Part shown: piece after piece, positions 21,270 to 33,637 of the stretch | Position numbering within the stretch: position 1 is the stretch's first letter | Layout of the letters: each line of letters begins with the position of its first letter | Made by a program: the position numbers and the translations under genes | NCBI GenBank assembly: GCA_010093485.1 | Contig: MU001494.1 | Coordinates: 2,697,937 to 2,761,936, forward strand | Direction of reading: 5' to 3' | From: Karstenula rhodostoma CBS 690.94 | Lineage: Eukaryota; Ascomycota; Dothideomycetes; Pleosporales; Didymosphaeriaceae | DNA length: 64,000 nt | Notes under the pieces: generated by a model | Told to the model about the DNA's origin: nothing | Databases searched by the model: none | The model's input: the letters and a program-made list of their open reading frames with translations, nothing else

Positions 21270-21605
21270 GGTTGGGGCTGGATGTGGTAGAGGAGGCAGG
21301 AGGGGGAGGGGTGTATGGATATGGTGTAGGGGGGTAGAGGGTGTAGAGCACGTGGGTGGGAGGGAAACTCGAGGCGGTAGTGCCACACTACGCGTGTCTG
21401 GAGGGCTCGGTGTGTTTTGCGCCGAGGGATGCCCCGCTTGCGCTTACCTGCGCACGCTTGAGGGAAGAGTGGAGTCATGCGAACAGACAAATTCATTACA
21501 CAGTACGATTATTGTGATGGTTCGTTGAATTGTTCCATTGATATGAACATGTTTGTCTAAAGTATGAGACGATGGAAAAAGCCATCGTGGTATGGAAGGA
21601 CACTC
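21270..21605. other. Short intergenic region between mutarotase and transporter genes
   Basis: 336 bp holding the mutarotase promoter and the transporter 3' flank. A purine-rich (GGGGGAGGGG-like) run lies at 21296-21340. Nothing else is recognised. Confidence 0.4.
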
Positions 21606-23216
21606 TTACACGAGGTACCTAAACCCTCTGGCCATCTTCGTGCCTTCCTCCACAGACACACCCTCAGTCTTCGCAGTCTGCTCGGCCACATCCCCGCTCG
21701 TCACCCACGCCGTCTCGCCCTCGTCGATCTGCTTGTTCAGCCGCTGCAGGATAACCTTGAAGACGTAGCAACCAAAGATGGTAACGCCGAACATGGCCGT
21801 GACAAGCCCGTAGCTCTTTCTGTACCCATTGTCCTTCATGTTCCACACATACGACCCTGCGATGTTGCCGAGCTGAGAGAACGCGTTGATCATGGCAATC
21901 GCAACGGCGCGTTTTGCCGGCGGACGCGGGAAGGAAGACGAGATCCAAGAGTAGAACACGATGAAGCCTGCGTAGGCGGAGGCCTGCAGGAAAAGCGCGA
22001 CATAGCGCGCGGCAACGTTCTCGGTGGACATGCTGATGACGAAGCCGACGATGCCGCCGATGATGGGACCGACGATGTGCCAGAAGCGCTCCTCGCAGTA
22101 GTCGGCGTGCCATGCGTTGAACAAGCTGATGATGCATGCGAAGACCCACGGCGGGGCGCTCATCAAGAGCGTGGGGACGTATGCGAAGCCGAGAGTGCCG
22201 GTGAGCGTGGGGAAGAAGGCATTGAACGAGAGACCGACGACGTAGGCAGTAAAGGTGAGCATCATGACGTAGATCTTCACGTCCTTGACGGCCATGACAA
22301 GACCGGCGAACGCGCCCATTGTTTCGGAGTCCACGTCCGCCTCGCCCACATCCTCCGTCATGCGTAGTACAGCCACGGCGCCCTCTTCCTCGGTGAAGCC
22401 CCTGGTGTTGTGCGGCAGATCCGGCAGAATGAAGATGGCGCAGAGCGCAATGAACATAGTCGCTGCGCCCTCAATCCAAAACAACCATCGCCAAGCTCTG
22501 TGGCCCAGCGTGCCCTCCATGTTTGACAACACGCCGGCGCCGACGAGAGAACTGAAGGCGTTGGAGATCAGGTTACCACAGAAGAGGATGGCATTTCGCT
22601 TCGTGAGTTCGCGGCGGGTGTACCACTTGGATAGAATGAGGAGGGCTCCAGGGAGGAAAGCGGCCTCGACGAAGCCGATGCAGAAACGGATGGCCACCAT
22701 GCCGCCAAAGGAAGTGACGCTGCCGGAGAGCGTGGAAATCATTCCCCAAATAAGCATGACAATACCGATGTACCAGGACGGGCGAGCGATTTTGTTGATG
22801 ATCCTGAACTGTATAAGCATACTGATTACACAAGGAGAGCGATTTGTCTCTTACATGTTGGACGGGATTTGCATCAGAATGTAGCCAACGTATACTGTAG
22901 ACGGTCAGCGCTCTGATTCTGCTTCCTGAACAACGGGAGGGTTATACTCACGAATGCTGAGACAAGTCGCATACTGGTTGTTGTCGAGGTTTAGATCAGC
23001 CTCGAGGCCCTTCAAACGAGCAGCTCCCAAGTTGTTCCGATCCAAATAATTCATGATGTACATCATGACGAAAATGGAGCATCGTAGGTCCAGCTTGAGC
23101 TTCAGCTTCTTCTCGACCTGTTTCCTCCTCTCGGGATCCATCTGGCTCGCGTGGATGGCCTGGCCAACCCGCTCCAGCTCCTGCGCATCCAGGTCCTTGA
23201 CGTCGGAGGCAACCAT
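21606..23216 (-). CDS. MFS transporter, allantoate permease (Dal5/ACS) family
   Basis: Three exons (23216-22952, 22894-22855, 22803-21606), introns 57 and 51 bp, give 500 residues. The joined start ...YLDRNNLGAARLKGLEADLN and YVGYILMQIPSNM is typical of the anion:cation symporter family that includes Dal5, Tna1 and Vht1; IARPSWYIG, RFCIGFVEAAFLPG and GNIAGSYVW are further family blocks. Twelve membrane helices are expected with the usual long central loop (about residues 245-285). Substrate cannot be read from sequence; relatives carry allantoate, nicotinate, biotin, pantothenate or other organic acids. The 40 bp second exon is unusually small but keeps phase. Its neighbour on the same strand is a rhamnose mutarotase, so sugar acid or rhamnose-related transport is possible but unproven. 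Confidence 0.88.
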
Positions 23217-24521
23217 GACGAAGACGAAAAAAACGAAGACGGGATGAATGGAAGAGGAGGGCTGCGGGGGGCCTTTATCTCATGTCGCCTCGTCTCGCGG
23301 CGGGTTCCGGAAGAAGGCTTTGCCCATGGAGTCTCCACACCCCAGGACCTGCCATCGTGTTTGTTTCAATCATGTCAGCCAAGACAGTGCGTCTTTACCG
23401 CATCGAGCGAGCCGCATCCACGCGCTACTGCGGGGAAGCAGCCATGTTGCAATTCTTTGCAATCAATCCGAGTCGTGCGCATGTCGGCAGAAGTTGTCGG
23501 CACGACGCTGCGCGGCGGATGCTTGTCTGTCGACAGACGTGGGGATAGTGTGGAGGTGTTACTCCAGATCGGGTGCAACCCCAGTGGCCCTGATTGGCAG
23601 ACAACACGGGGAAGACGCACGTGAGGGTGAAAGGTCGAATTTCCAATGCGCTACGCGGTGGGGCAGTGACAGATTAGTATTGAGCCGCATCTTGAGGCTC
23701 AAAACCACGCGGTACAATCTCGGACCTTGGAGCGGTGAGCCTATGACCTTGTGCTATCGGAAGAAACGGCTGGTTTCATCGTTCCTCTCAACGATTATTT
23801 GCGTGAAGACCGGACATAAGACAGCGTGGGGTGAGCTGCCTGAATCGCCACTCGCAACTTTGTGTCAACTCCTCGGTGAAGTTCCGAGGTTCTGAAATTT
23901 CCATCGTAATGCGCGCTATTTCCACGATACAAGAGTCTGCCTCATATACTACTTCAGTACAGGTTCGGGGCGTGGGCGTGCAGGGGTAGATATCGACAGG
24001 TTCGCGCAGGCGTTCGGTCTTGAATCATTGAAACCTGGAGAGTGAGTTGCAACATGACTCCCCGCGGCTGGCCTGCGTCGAGCAAGTCAGGGCGAAGTTT
24101 ACCACGGTCTGGACCAAATCGGCAAAAAAGCCTCCACGATGCTGGCACGCACGGGATGTCCACTTCTATGGCGAGCTCGCTGCTTGCACTTGAGCGCCAT
24201 TGGGAGGAACCCGGCAGAAAGTCGGTAACCTCGAAGGCTCTACGAAACTTTGCGATGCGATCCAGGACGACTCACATAACTAATTCAAGAGAAGACATGT
24301 ATGAGAAACGAGTGTGGAGCTCAAGGCTCTGAAGCAGAACGAGATGGCTGGGAAAGTAAAAAATGGCCCGTGCGTGCGCGTGTTGATGACGTCCTGACCA
24401 CCAAACATCAACACCCATTTTGCACCACGTCCCAGCCTGCGCGGCGCACTCCACCCCACACGCGCATCTACTTCGTGCCCTGTTCCTTTTCTATACCGGT
24501 TTAATTCAGCATCTATCCGAC
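23217..24521. other. Divergent intergenic region
   Basis: 1.3 kb between the starts of the MFS gene (-) and the membrane-protein gene (+). Several ORFs up to 215 codons cross it but none has domain-like sequence or a plausible gene structure. It is presumed promoter sequence for both genes. Confidence 0.4.
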
Positions 24522-25567
24522 ATGGCTGACCGCCCACCGCCCACTGTTGTCCCGCGCGCATCGCGACGCGCCAGGCTGCCTTCTTTTGTGCGCCTACCCA
24601 TGTTGATCATCCTGAACATCTGCCTGCAAAGCGCGCTTTGGACGGGTGCGGAAAACGTGCTATCTCATGAGCTTGGCGCTGTGAGCAAGGTCCCGCGACC
24701 CGGACAAGAGCAGGACGGGTTTGGTGAGCTTACAGAGCCTATCGTGCGGCTTGTGAGCAAGATCGCGTTGGTATCTGTCGCATGGGAGCTACGATATGAC
24801 TGTAAGACGCGCACTCCAACACCTGGCTTGACGGCAATATACTGATTTTCGCAGACTTCGACATCGGCGCGCTCACAGCCGTGATCAACATCCCTTTTGC
24901 CTTCCTCCTCACGACCTTCTACAACATCACCCTCCTGACCGCAGCCGCTCACGTCGCCATTGAAGTCATATCCATCGCGTTACCCACCTACCTCCTCCGC
25001 CCGATCGCCGACATCAACAACCCGGCCGTCCCGATCCGCAACCGCTACCTGCTCAACAGCTTCCAAGTCTCGTGGTCGAACACCGCGCTCGCCGTTGGTG
25101 TATATGCCACCGTGCTATACAGCTCCCTGCAAACGAACTGGCTGACCGTCTTCCTCATCAACCACTTCGACCTCCCCAGCGTCGAGCTCGCTCACGACGT
25201 CGAGGCCGTGACCTTTATCCCCAAGCTCCTCATCGCAGGCTACGCGACCAAAGCCTTCCTCCTGGACCCCGCTATCGGTTCCCAGCCCGACACTGGCGCA
25301 ACAACCCCTGTGGGCCCTTTCACACCTGCCACCGCAACCCTGCCGCAGACGCTGAAGCACAACTTCTGGTTCTTCAGCAAGCGCACCAGGACGCTGATCC
25401 AGCGGACCGTCGTGCTGAGTCTCTTTTTGCTTGCCAACACCGTCCTCAGGGGCGCGACGCTAGAGGGAAGCGAAATCGTCGGCTCGGCAGGGTACGCTGG
25501 TGTGTGGATCCTGGCGGCTAACATCTGCGCTGCGTGGTTCGTTTGGACTGGTGATGCCGAGCCGTAA
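24522..25567 (+). CDS. Hypothetical multi-pass membrane protein
   Basis: Two exons (24522-24801, 24855-25567) around a 53 bp intron give 330 residues. Hydrophobic segments include LPMLIILNICLQSALWTG, VINIPFAFLLTTFYNITLLTAAAHVAIEVISIALPTYLL, ALAVGVYATVLYSSL, RTVVLSLFLLANTVL and AGVWILAANICAAWFVW, so five to seven spans are likely. The N terminus is short, basic and proline-rich. I do not recognise the family. The spliced product joins ELRYDYFDIGALTAVIN smoothly, and the third-base composition is strongly GC-rich as in other genes here, which supports a real gene. Confidence 0.7.
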
Positions 25568-26224
25568 GGAGAGAACTTGGAAATAGTCAACATTGAACAA
25601 GGATAAGAGGGGCGGTGTCATCTAGATTCGAAGGATGGATGGCCATGTACCGCACCAGGACCGGGGAGGAATGTGAATGGTCGAGAGGCACGATCGAAGA
25701 TACGGTGGTGGGATATAGGGCGTGTTTCTTTGGTTACTCTAGATACCAATTTCTCTTTTACAGGCTGTGCACAGCGTGTGCGCGAAGACGGCGATTGGCC
25801 TTGAAATGAATAGCATATGCATCGCAGGGTTCTCTATCGTTCTTGTGGTGATGTGTGGCAGATCATGATCCAGGAGACAGGCAGAGATGAAGGCACTGAT
25901 TAGTTAGTTAGTTGTACTGAAAAACTCTACTGGAAAACATACGCAAGGAAATCGAGAGCACATGCTATGCTATACACAAGATAAGGAGATACATAAAAGC
26001 TTCGAAACCAAGGAAAGCAGGAATACAACAAGTGACATAGGAAGGGTATCTTGGTCCGCCGTTTCCCCAAAGCGACGTATATCCCTCCGAGGTAGCCCGC
26101 CACCGCCCATCCGTATCGTACAGCGTGGTCATACAGTCGCGTTCCGTGAAGCACATGATACGTTTTTCCCATTCAATGCCATTAACCGCGATTAGCGCAA
26201 CATCGCCGGGCCAGATGGTTGTTT
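25568..26224. other. Convergent intergenic region
   Basis: 657 bp between the stops of the membrane-protein gene (+) and the AAA ATPase gene (-); expected to hold both 3' untranslated regions. No coding potential or repeat recognised. Confidence 0.45.
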
Positions 26225-28042
26225 CTAGTCGTCGGCGCCGTCATCATCGGTCTCGGGCGGCGTGACCGTCTCCACCTCCACAACGCCCACCTCGTTCCCC
26301 TTCTTATCCCTACTCGTGATCTTGTACTTGCCGCCCTCCCACAGGTCCTTGAACGTAAGCTCCTTCGTCCTGCCCAAGCTCTCGATGTCGCCGATGCGGT
26401 CCAGGGTCGCTTCGAGGAACTTCTCGAAGCCGGGCTCGGAGCAGATCTGGTTGAAGGCGCGCTGCATGGGGACGCTGTCGGCGCGGACTTTTGCGTGGCG
26501 GTCGATGGCGAAGATGGAAAGGTCGTGGTGCTGGCGGATGAAGTCGGCGCGCGTCATGATGTAGCGGGCCTGGTGAAGGGGGATTTCCGGCAGGATGTGG
26601 CCGATGGTGTCGTCGTACGTCTTGTCCATGTCCTCGTATCTTTTGTGCAGCGCGAGGGCGAGCACCATGGCCGTCGACGCGTATTTCTGCTGGTCCATGA
26701 CGTCGTCGTCCATCTCGGTGCCCAGGATGCCGCAGTTGTTCAGGAACCACGTCTTCTCCATCTCGCAGATCTCGTCGCACTTGTGGATCATGTCTTGGGA
26801 TTTTGCGACGCGGTTAAGGAAGGTTAGGCGCCCGCCGATTTTGTTGTAGACTTCGTTGAGGACCGAGTCCGGGGTTGCTTCTTTCCAGTACTTCATGCGG
26901 TAGTTTTTCAGTGCTTGCATGGCGCGGTCTTTGGGGAGGTCCGAGACTTGAGTCACTTCCATACGGGTGGCATGGTGCTTGAGTCTCTCGTAGACCCAGT
27001 ATTTGTCCGAGTTTATGATCACAGTGGCAAGGTTTGAGGCGGCCCACTGTTCGGCGCGCTGCTGGATGAGCTCGATGAGATCCCGGCCGTCTTCGTCATC
27101 CCTAATCAGATGGGCCTGGTTGACGATCAAGACAAGCGGGCGGCCGACGCGGGCGCGGCGTCTCAAGGCTACCTTTTCGAGTTTGTTGAAGGCGCGCTCG
27201 ATGTCCAGAAGGGCTGACGCATCGCGCGGTCCGCGGATCGAAAACAGGGCCCCGATGTTGTCTTCGTGGAATTCGAAATCCAGCGCCCGGCCCAGACGGA
27301 TGCGAAAGATCTCAGGATCGGCGTGGGCTTCCAACATGGCGACGCCTTCGCCGTCTATCTTTGACATGGCTTCGATCAGCATCGAGCTCTTCCCGGTGCC
27401 TTTCTCGCCCAGGAGCAGATGATAGCGGCCCTTCTCTTCGCCGCATATGATTCTATTTATGCGGGCCTGCTCCTCGCGGGGTATCCACCGATCGTACTCG
27501 CCCTCATCATCGGTGCCTGGTGTTGGCACGTTCCCGTGCGGCGCATGGGGGACTTCCTTGCCGACGGCGGCCAGCTCGAGGACGGGGTCACCGGGCGTAA
27601 AGGCGTTCTCCATCTTGGACAGCACATTGCGCTTGTAGTACCGCGTGTAGCTGTAACCGACCAGGCCGAGGATCAGGATGGAAGCTCCGGTGGTCGCGGC
27701 TGCTTCGAACATCTTGAAGGCCGTGCCCTTGTATTTGTGCCACTTCCCGCCATCCTCGTCCTCGTGGACGTGTTCGGTGGCATCGTCGACGGGGTTGGGC
27801 GCATCGTTGCCGGGCGTGGGTGGGCCTGCAGGCGCGCGTTAGGAGCCGCAAGATGTGTATGTCACGATATCGGTCCTACCACTCTGCCCACTTAGGGCGC
27901 GGGTGAATGAGGGCTGCTGGACCCGTAAGGCTGCGCGGCCAGCTGGCTGAAACCGCACAAAGGAGGGCTGTGGATGCTGGCGTTGGAACGCGACATGGGC
28001 ACGCGCAATGGCAGTGGTGAGGGCACTCCGGCGCATGAACAT
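26225..28042 (-). CDS. Mitochondrial Orc1-like AAA ATPase
   Basis: Two exons (28042-27880, 27825-26225) around a 54 bp intron give 587 residues. Exon 1 encodes a mitochondrial-type presequence (MFMRRSALTTAIARAHVAFQ, Arg-rich, no acids). A membrane helix follows at about 98-114 (ASILILGLVGYSYTRYY), then a P-loop ATPase domain: Walker A GEKGTGKSS at 194-202. The Walker B strand reads LVLIVNQAH (about 285-292) with Asn-Gln where Asp-Glu is usual. The C-terminal half is helical with a long acidic end. A topology with one inner-membrane anchor is inferred. Without the first exon the frame would start at the Met in front of the membrane helix and lack the presequence. It is divergent from CLU1. Confidence 0.82.
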
Positions 28043-28768
28043 AGTTGACGCGCAGCTGCGTCGCGCACCGACACGAACACGAGTCGCGGGGAGGCGTGCG
28101 CGCGCGTGTGAGGCCAGTTGAGGCGACAGCAATCAAATGTCAACCGGAGGACATGCGTGCGCAGCTACCAGCAGCAATTGAGGGCCAGCGTGCCCTGGCG
28201 CGGTCTTGTAGGTGAAGCGGCGGACTGGCATGCCATGACGCCGGAGTGCAATTTCAGGGCGTCCATCGCTGGGGACTGGGGGTCAGTGCATCATGCAGTG
28301 CTCGGGATAGAACGGGCAGGCCCGCGAACGCACGCCGCCGTCGAGGGAGGTCCATTGCGGCGTCCAGGAGCAGCAGCGGTGCCCGAGAGTTATATAGCAT
28401 ACCAGAGCGATGCCAGAGGCGCGAATGCCGTCCGATCCGCCCACCAGCAGATTGGGATTGGGGCATTGGGGCATGGGGGCATGGGGCGCATCATCCATCG
28501 GCATGGAAAGAAGGCCAGGGCTGGTCGGCAGTGTCGGAGCAACCCCGGGTTAGCGGGATGCGGGCCCGTGTGTGCACGACTCGGCTCGAAAAAGTTTTGG
28601 ACCATCGAGCTCCAGCTGTCTCCCTTCTCGCATTCCTCTTGACGCGTCCATTGTACATTAATGCTCCTTTTCTGTGTATCATCTTTACAGTACGAACCCG
28701 TTCCTTCCTTGTCAGCTGCGTCCTTGGAGTTGTAGTCGGATACAGTTGCACTTTCCCTCTTCGCCGTC
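28043..28768. promoter_or_regulatory. Bidirectional promoter between the AAA ATPase gene and CLU1
   Basis: A 726 bp region between two divergent start codons of genes with mitochondrial roles. It includes repeats of GGGGCAT near 28459-28483. ORFs inside it (up to 195 codons) are GC-rich and domain-free. Shared regulation is inference. Confidence 0.4.
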
Positions 28769-31700
28769 ATGTCTACCAACAATGACGCTTCCAAACCAGG
28801 TGAGCACCCGCGCCTCCACACCGCCCCTAAACTTGACAGCTTTTGGGCATCATGCGTCTTTGGGAGTTTCTGGCTGACAGCAAGCGTGCAGCAGAAGCTG
28901 CCGAGTCCAGCGCCGTCCAGCAGACCAACGGAGAGGGCGCCGTAGAGCAGAAAGGGGACGAGGTCGCCAATGGCCACGCCGACAGTACGTCAAAACACGA
29001 AACAATCGAAAGTAGGGGCAGCGCTGATGGTGGTGCAGACATATTCCAGATCACGGTCAAGCTGCCGCATGCGCCGTACGAGCACGCCATCACCGTAGGT
29101 TGAGTCACGATTGGAGGGGGGTAAACATGGCTGATGAAGAGCAGATCTCGACCAGCGAACAAGTCCAGGACCTCCGCCAGGCCATCATTGAGACACCTCA
29201 GCTGTTCCAGTACTCTTGCTTCCATCTGGAGCTCGACGGCCAGCGCATCAACGACTATGTGGAGCTATCTGAGGTGCCGGGTCTCAAGCCCGATGCCGTC
29301 CTGAACCTCGTCGAGGACCCATACACCGAGAAGGAGGCACGGATGCACGTCATTCGTGTACGGGAGCTTGTTGGTGCCGCAGGAGATCGCACCGATGCTC
29401 TTCACGGCATCCTGGCTGGCTTGTCGCTGCACGACACCGTTGGTCAAGAAGAGTCAGGCAAGGGGGAGGAGTCGACCGAGCAGACGCCCCTGAGCTCCTA
29501 CGACTTCAAGGCTGGCGGTTCGGTGAAGACACTGCAAGCACCTACCCAGGAGCCTGCGCCAAAGACTATCAAGGCCATCTCCGTCTCACCATGGAACCCC
29601 CCGCCGTACCACCTGCGATCCAAGGGCCACCTTCTATACCTCCTTCTCACCACCAACGAGAACGAGCAACACCACATCACAGCGACTGTTGCCGGCTTTT
29701 ACGTCAACAAGTCGTCCAACGCGAAGTTTGACCCGTCTCCTCGGCAAGCACCCAAGGCGCACTCGGCGCACTCGCTCCTGACTCTTCTGGAAGAGCTCTC
29801 TCCTTCGTTCTCTCAAGCGTTTCAATCATACCTCGAGCACACCCAGAAGCGAGACCCACTCACTTTCTTCCAGCTTTCCAACGCAATTCCTGCGAACCCG
29901 TGGCTGGTTCCTGCGCCTAATTCCACGCACACCACACATCAGCCCGATCTTGCGCGGACTCAAGAGAGCTATCTGATCTCGGGTGTGGAGAACACGGAGA
30001 CGCTCCGAGACTGGAATGAAGAGTTCCAATCAACCCGGGAGATGCCCAAGGAGGCTGTGCAAGACCGAGTCTTCCGCGAGCGACTTACCTCAAAGCTGTT
30101 TGCCGACTACAACGACGCCGCCACCCGCGGAGCCATGCTGGTAGCCCGCGGAGAGATCGCTCCCCTGAACCCCACTGAGGCCAGGGATGCCCAGATTTTC
30201 GTTTACAACAACATCTTCTATTCTTTCGGCGCTGACGGTGTTGGCACTTTCGGTACTGAGGGTGGTGACGAGGCCGCGCGTGTTGCGGTTGGCAAGGATG
30301 TCTTCGGTGTTCGTGCCGTCAACAACTTGGACATTCCCAACCTGTTCACGTCTGGTACCGTCGTTGTCGACTACCTTGGCAAGCGCATCGTTGGTCAGAG
30401 CATTGTTCCAGGCATCTTTAAGCAGCGTGACCCTGGAGAGCACCAAATCGACTATGGCGCAGTTGAGGGCAAGGAGATTGTAGCCGACGACAAGTCCTTC
30501 ATCCCTCTATTTGAGCAGATGTCAAAAGCACTCCGTGTCAAGAAGCACCCTGTCTGGGACAAGGACAACGTACGACACGAGCTCGAGGGCAGCGTCGAGA
30601 CCAAGGGCCTCATTGGTACCGATGGAAGGCGATATGCTCTCGACCTCTACCGCCTTACTCCCGTCGATGTGAGCTGGATTGAGGAGCACTGGAGCGAACC
30701 ATCAGAGGATGGCAAGGAGAAGGAGGAGGGCAAGGACTACCCTCACCGCATGGCAACCTTGCGCCCGGAGCTTGTGGAGTCTTTCGGCCGCTTGAAGCTT
30801 CGCGAGTACGTGAAGAAGGAGCTCGAGAAGAAGGGGGAGGCCAAGAAGGAGAAGGAGGAGGAGAACAGCAAGAAGACCGAAGGCGAGTCGGACGAGGTTG
30901 CCAAAGAGGAAGCTGAAGCTGCCGAGCAAGACCGCGTCGATATCTCTGGCTTCAGCTATGCCCTTAACCCGGATGTTTTCTGCGGACAACACCCTCAGAC
31001 CGAAGAAGACAAGGCAGAGTGGACCAAGGATGAGGCTGAGGTTCGCGCTGCCTGCAGCCACTTGCTCTTTGAGGTTATGCCGCGGTTGATCCAGGAGCTC
31101 AAGGACGGTGATGTTGGATTCCCAATGGACGGTCAGTCGCTGAGCCTTCTCTTGCACAAGCGTGGCATCAACATCCGCTATCTCGGCGAGCTGGCGGAAC
31201 TCTCGGACAAGGAGGACCCGCGTCTCCAAGCTCTCAGGCGACTTGTAATCCAGGAGATGATTGCTCGTGGATTCAAGCACTTCGCGAACTCAAAACTGCG
31301 CAATGTGTCTGCTCCTTTCGCCGCCCCATGCGCCGCACACTTGCTCAACTGCCTTCTCGGCGGTGAAGTGAACGCAAAGCCTGTAGCTGAGAGCGATGCC
31401 GAGCTCAAGTCACTCTACCCTGAGAACGACTTCAGCTTCGAGAAGTTGACGCCTGAAGATGTCAAGAAGGAAATCATTGCGCAGGTTGCTCTAAGATATC
31501 GTTTCGAACTCGATGAGGCCTGGATTGAGCCTGGCAAACAGCTGCAGATGCTTCGTGAGGTCGCTCTGAAGCTTGGTCTGCAGCTCGAGAACAAGGAATA
31601 CGTGTTCACAAAGCAGAGTGCAGCAAACGGACCGTCGAATGCTGCTACCACCACCAATGGCAACTCTACCTCGGGCAAGAAGAAGAAGGGCAAGACTGCG

Positions 31701-32759
31701 TCACCTGCTCGAGATGCTAGTCCCGCGCCACAGATCGTGCAGACTTTCCACGCCGATGACATCCTCAACATCGTGCCGATCGTCAAGGAAGCGTCGCCGA
31801 AGAGCTTGCTGGCCGAAGAGGCTCTGGAAGCGGGCCGCATGTCTGTTGCTCAGGATCAGAAGGAGTTGGGACAGGAGCTTCTCCTGGAGTCCCTGACCCT
31901 CCACGAGCAGATCTACGGTGTCTTGCACCCAGAAGTTGCCCGTGTTTACCACACACTGTCGAACTTGCTATTCAACCTTGATGACAAGGCGGCAGCACTC
32001 GAGCTCGCCCACAAGGCAGTAATCGTTTCTGAGCGCACCCTTGGTATCGATCACACCGACACTGTTCTGGCGTACCTGAACCTTGCTCTCTTCGAGCACG
32101 CTACTGGCAACGGCAACACTGCTCTGGTCTATGTCCGCCATGCCCTGGAGCTCTGGAAGATTGTGTACGGCGTCGACCACCCTGATTCAATCACGACGCT
32201 CAACAACGCGGCAGTGATGCTTCAGACGTTGAAGAACTTCCCCGAGTCCAAGGTCTGGTTCGAAGCCTCGCTCAGCATCTGCGAAGAGGTCTCTGGCAAG
32301 AACTCGATCAACACCGCCACTCTCCTCTTCCAGACCGCACAGTCTCTTGCGCTGGTTAAGGATATGCCCGGAGCTGTCAAGCGCATGCGTGAGTCATTTA
32401 TCATCTTCAAGGAGGTCCTAGGCGTCGAAGACCGCAACACCAAGGAGGCAGAGCAATGGCTGGAGCAACTCACCACCAGCGCCGTCACGCAGGCAAAACA
32501 AAGCCAAGCTCTTGCTTCCGGTCGACTCCGCCGTCTTCAGCTTGGCAACCGCGGCGCTCTCCGCCCGCAGGCTGCGGTAGGACAGACTACCAACGAGACA
32601 ACGACTGCAAACCGCCCGCGGAGCGGCACTAACCGTGTCGACCAGCGGAGTATTGAGGAGCTTATGAAGTACATCGATGGCGAGAGCCCAAAGAAGACGC
32701 CTAAGAAGCGAACTCCCACGGCCAACCCTAAGAGGAGGACCCAGAAGGCTTCCTCGTAG
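28769..32759 (+). CDS. CLU1: Clustered mitochondria protein (CLU1)
   Basis: Four exons (28769-28799, 28892-28984, 29039-29094, 29145-32759) give 1264 residues. The short N-terminal exons join in phase; the third intron (29095-29144) removes an in-frame stop and links FQITVKLPHAPYEHAITI to STSEQVQDLRQAIIETPQLF. The second intron (28985-29038, 54 bp) is open in frame, so a form 18 residues longer is possible. Domains in order: CLU N-terminal ubiquitin-like region, the CLU domain (about 290-570, with ESYLISGVENTETLRDWNEE), a charged Lys/Glu segment, a central domain (CSHLLFEVMPRLIQELK onward) and C-terminal tetratricopeptide repeats (about 985-1120, e.g. ALELAHKAVIVSERTLGIDH). CLU proteins bind mRNAs of nuclear-encoded mitochondrial proteins and are needed for normal mitochondrial distribution. 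The C-terminal tail is basic. Confidence 0.93.
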
Positions 32760-33637
32760 CGGACTTGGGCATCGATATTCGTTCAACCTTTATCGATATG
32801 ACCAAAAGTACACATTGCTTTGATTTTACGGCCGACGATGACTTGTTTGTAACATTAACCATTTGATGTTTCCCTTCGTACGCTTGCGCTGCATTCTTTG
32901 GATTGTTCGTCTTTACGAAAACATCTCACCTCGGTCGGCTGCGGATCATCTTTTGTGTTTGGATGTATGGTGGGTTTGGCGCATGGGAGGGAACGGGATA
33001 GGACATGGAAGGTGGATGGCTGAGGAACGTCTATGATGGCTAGGTTTAACGACGCGGCCTCGTGTATTATATCATTGGGTGGTGCATGGTGGACAAGGGG
33101 AAAGGATTATTGGTGTAGATGCTGCTAGCGAGTATAAATTCTCCTCTTTATCAGGAATGTCTTCTACTGTGATGTTTTAGGCGTATGGGCCTAACTGCTG
33201 ACCGCGAACGAGCTTTGACGAGATAACGGATCGCGTAATGCGTTGTAGCTTCTAATACAATGATGCTCTTCGCGCGCCCGTTGGCGGCGTGCCTCCCTAT
33301 ATACGATAGCTCCACTTTTCGTCCGTACACACGGACGTCCCCCAACTGGGAACTGCGGCTCAACGTCACTCCGCCCCTCCAACAACGTTAGCCCGATGGT
33401 TGACTACATTGACGACTGAAATGTCGCAAATCAAGGGGCAGAGGAGGAGTATGAGTATTGTGAACAAATACTGCGAGGGTTTCCGCTCATTGAGGATGGC
33501 AGAACGGCAGACTTGACACCAGCGATCCGAAGACCTGTACGGCGGATCAGTATCTATCCCGAGAGGTTTATCACAGAAACACGAATCCGTATACTCTCAA
33601 CCATTCTACTCTTATCCAATCAACTCCTTCTTCCACC
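32760..33637. other. Intergenic region after CLU1
   Basis: About 0.9 kb with the CLU1 3' flank and sequence upstream of the truncated dehydrogenase. No coding potential recognised on either strand. Confidence 0.45.

Noticed and set aside
21564..22367. 267-codon plus-strand ORF
   Set aside because: It is antisense to the third exon of the MFS transporter, whose protein matches a known family; the ORF is His/Asp/Glu-rich shadow sequence.
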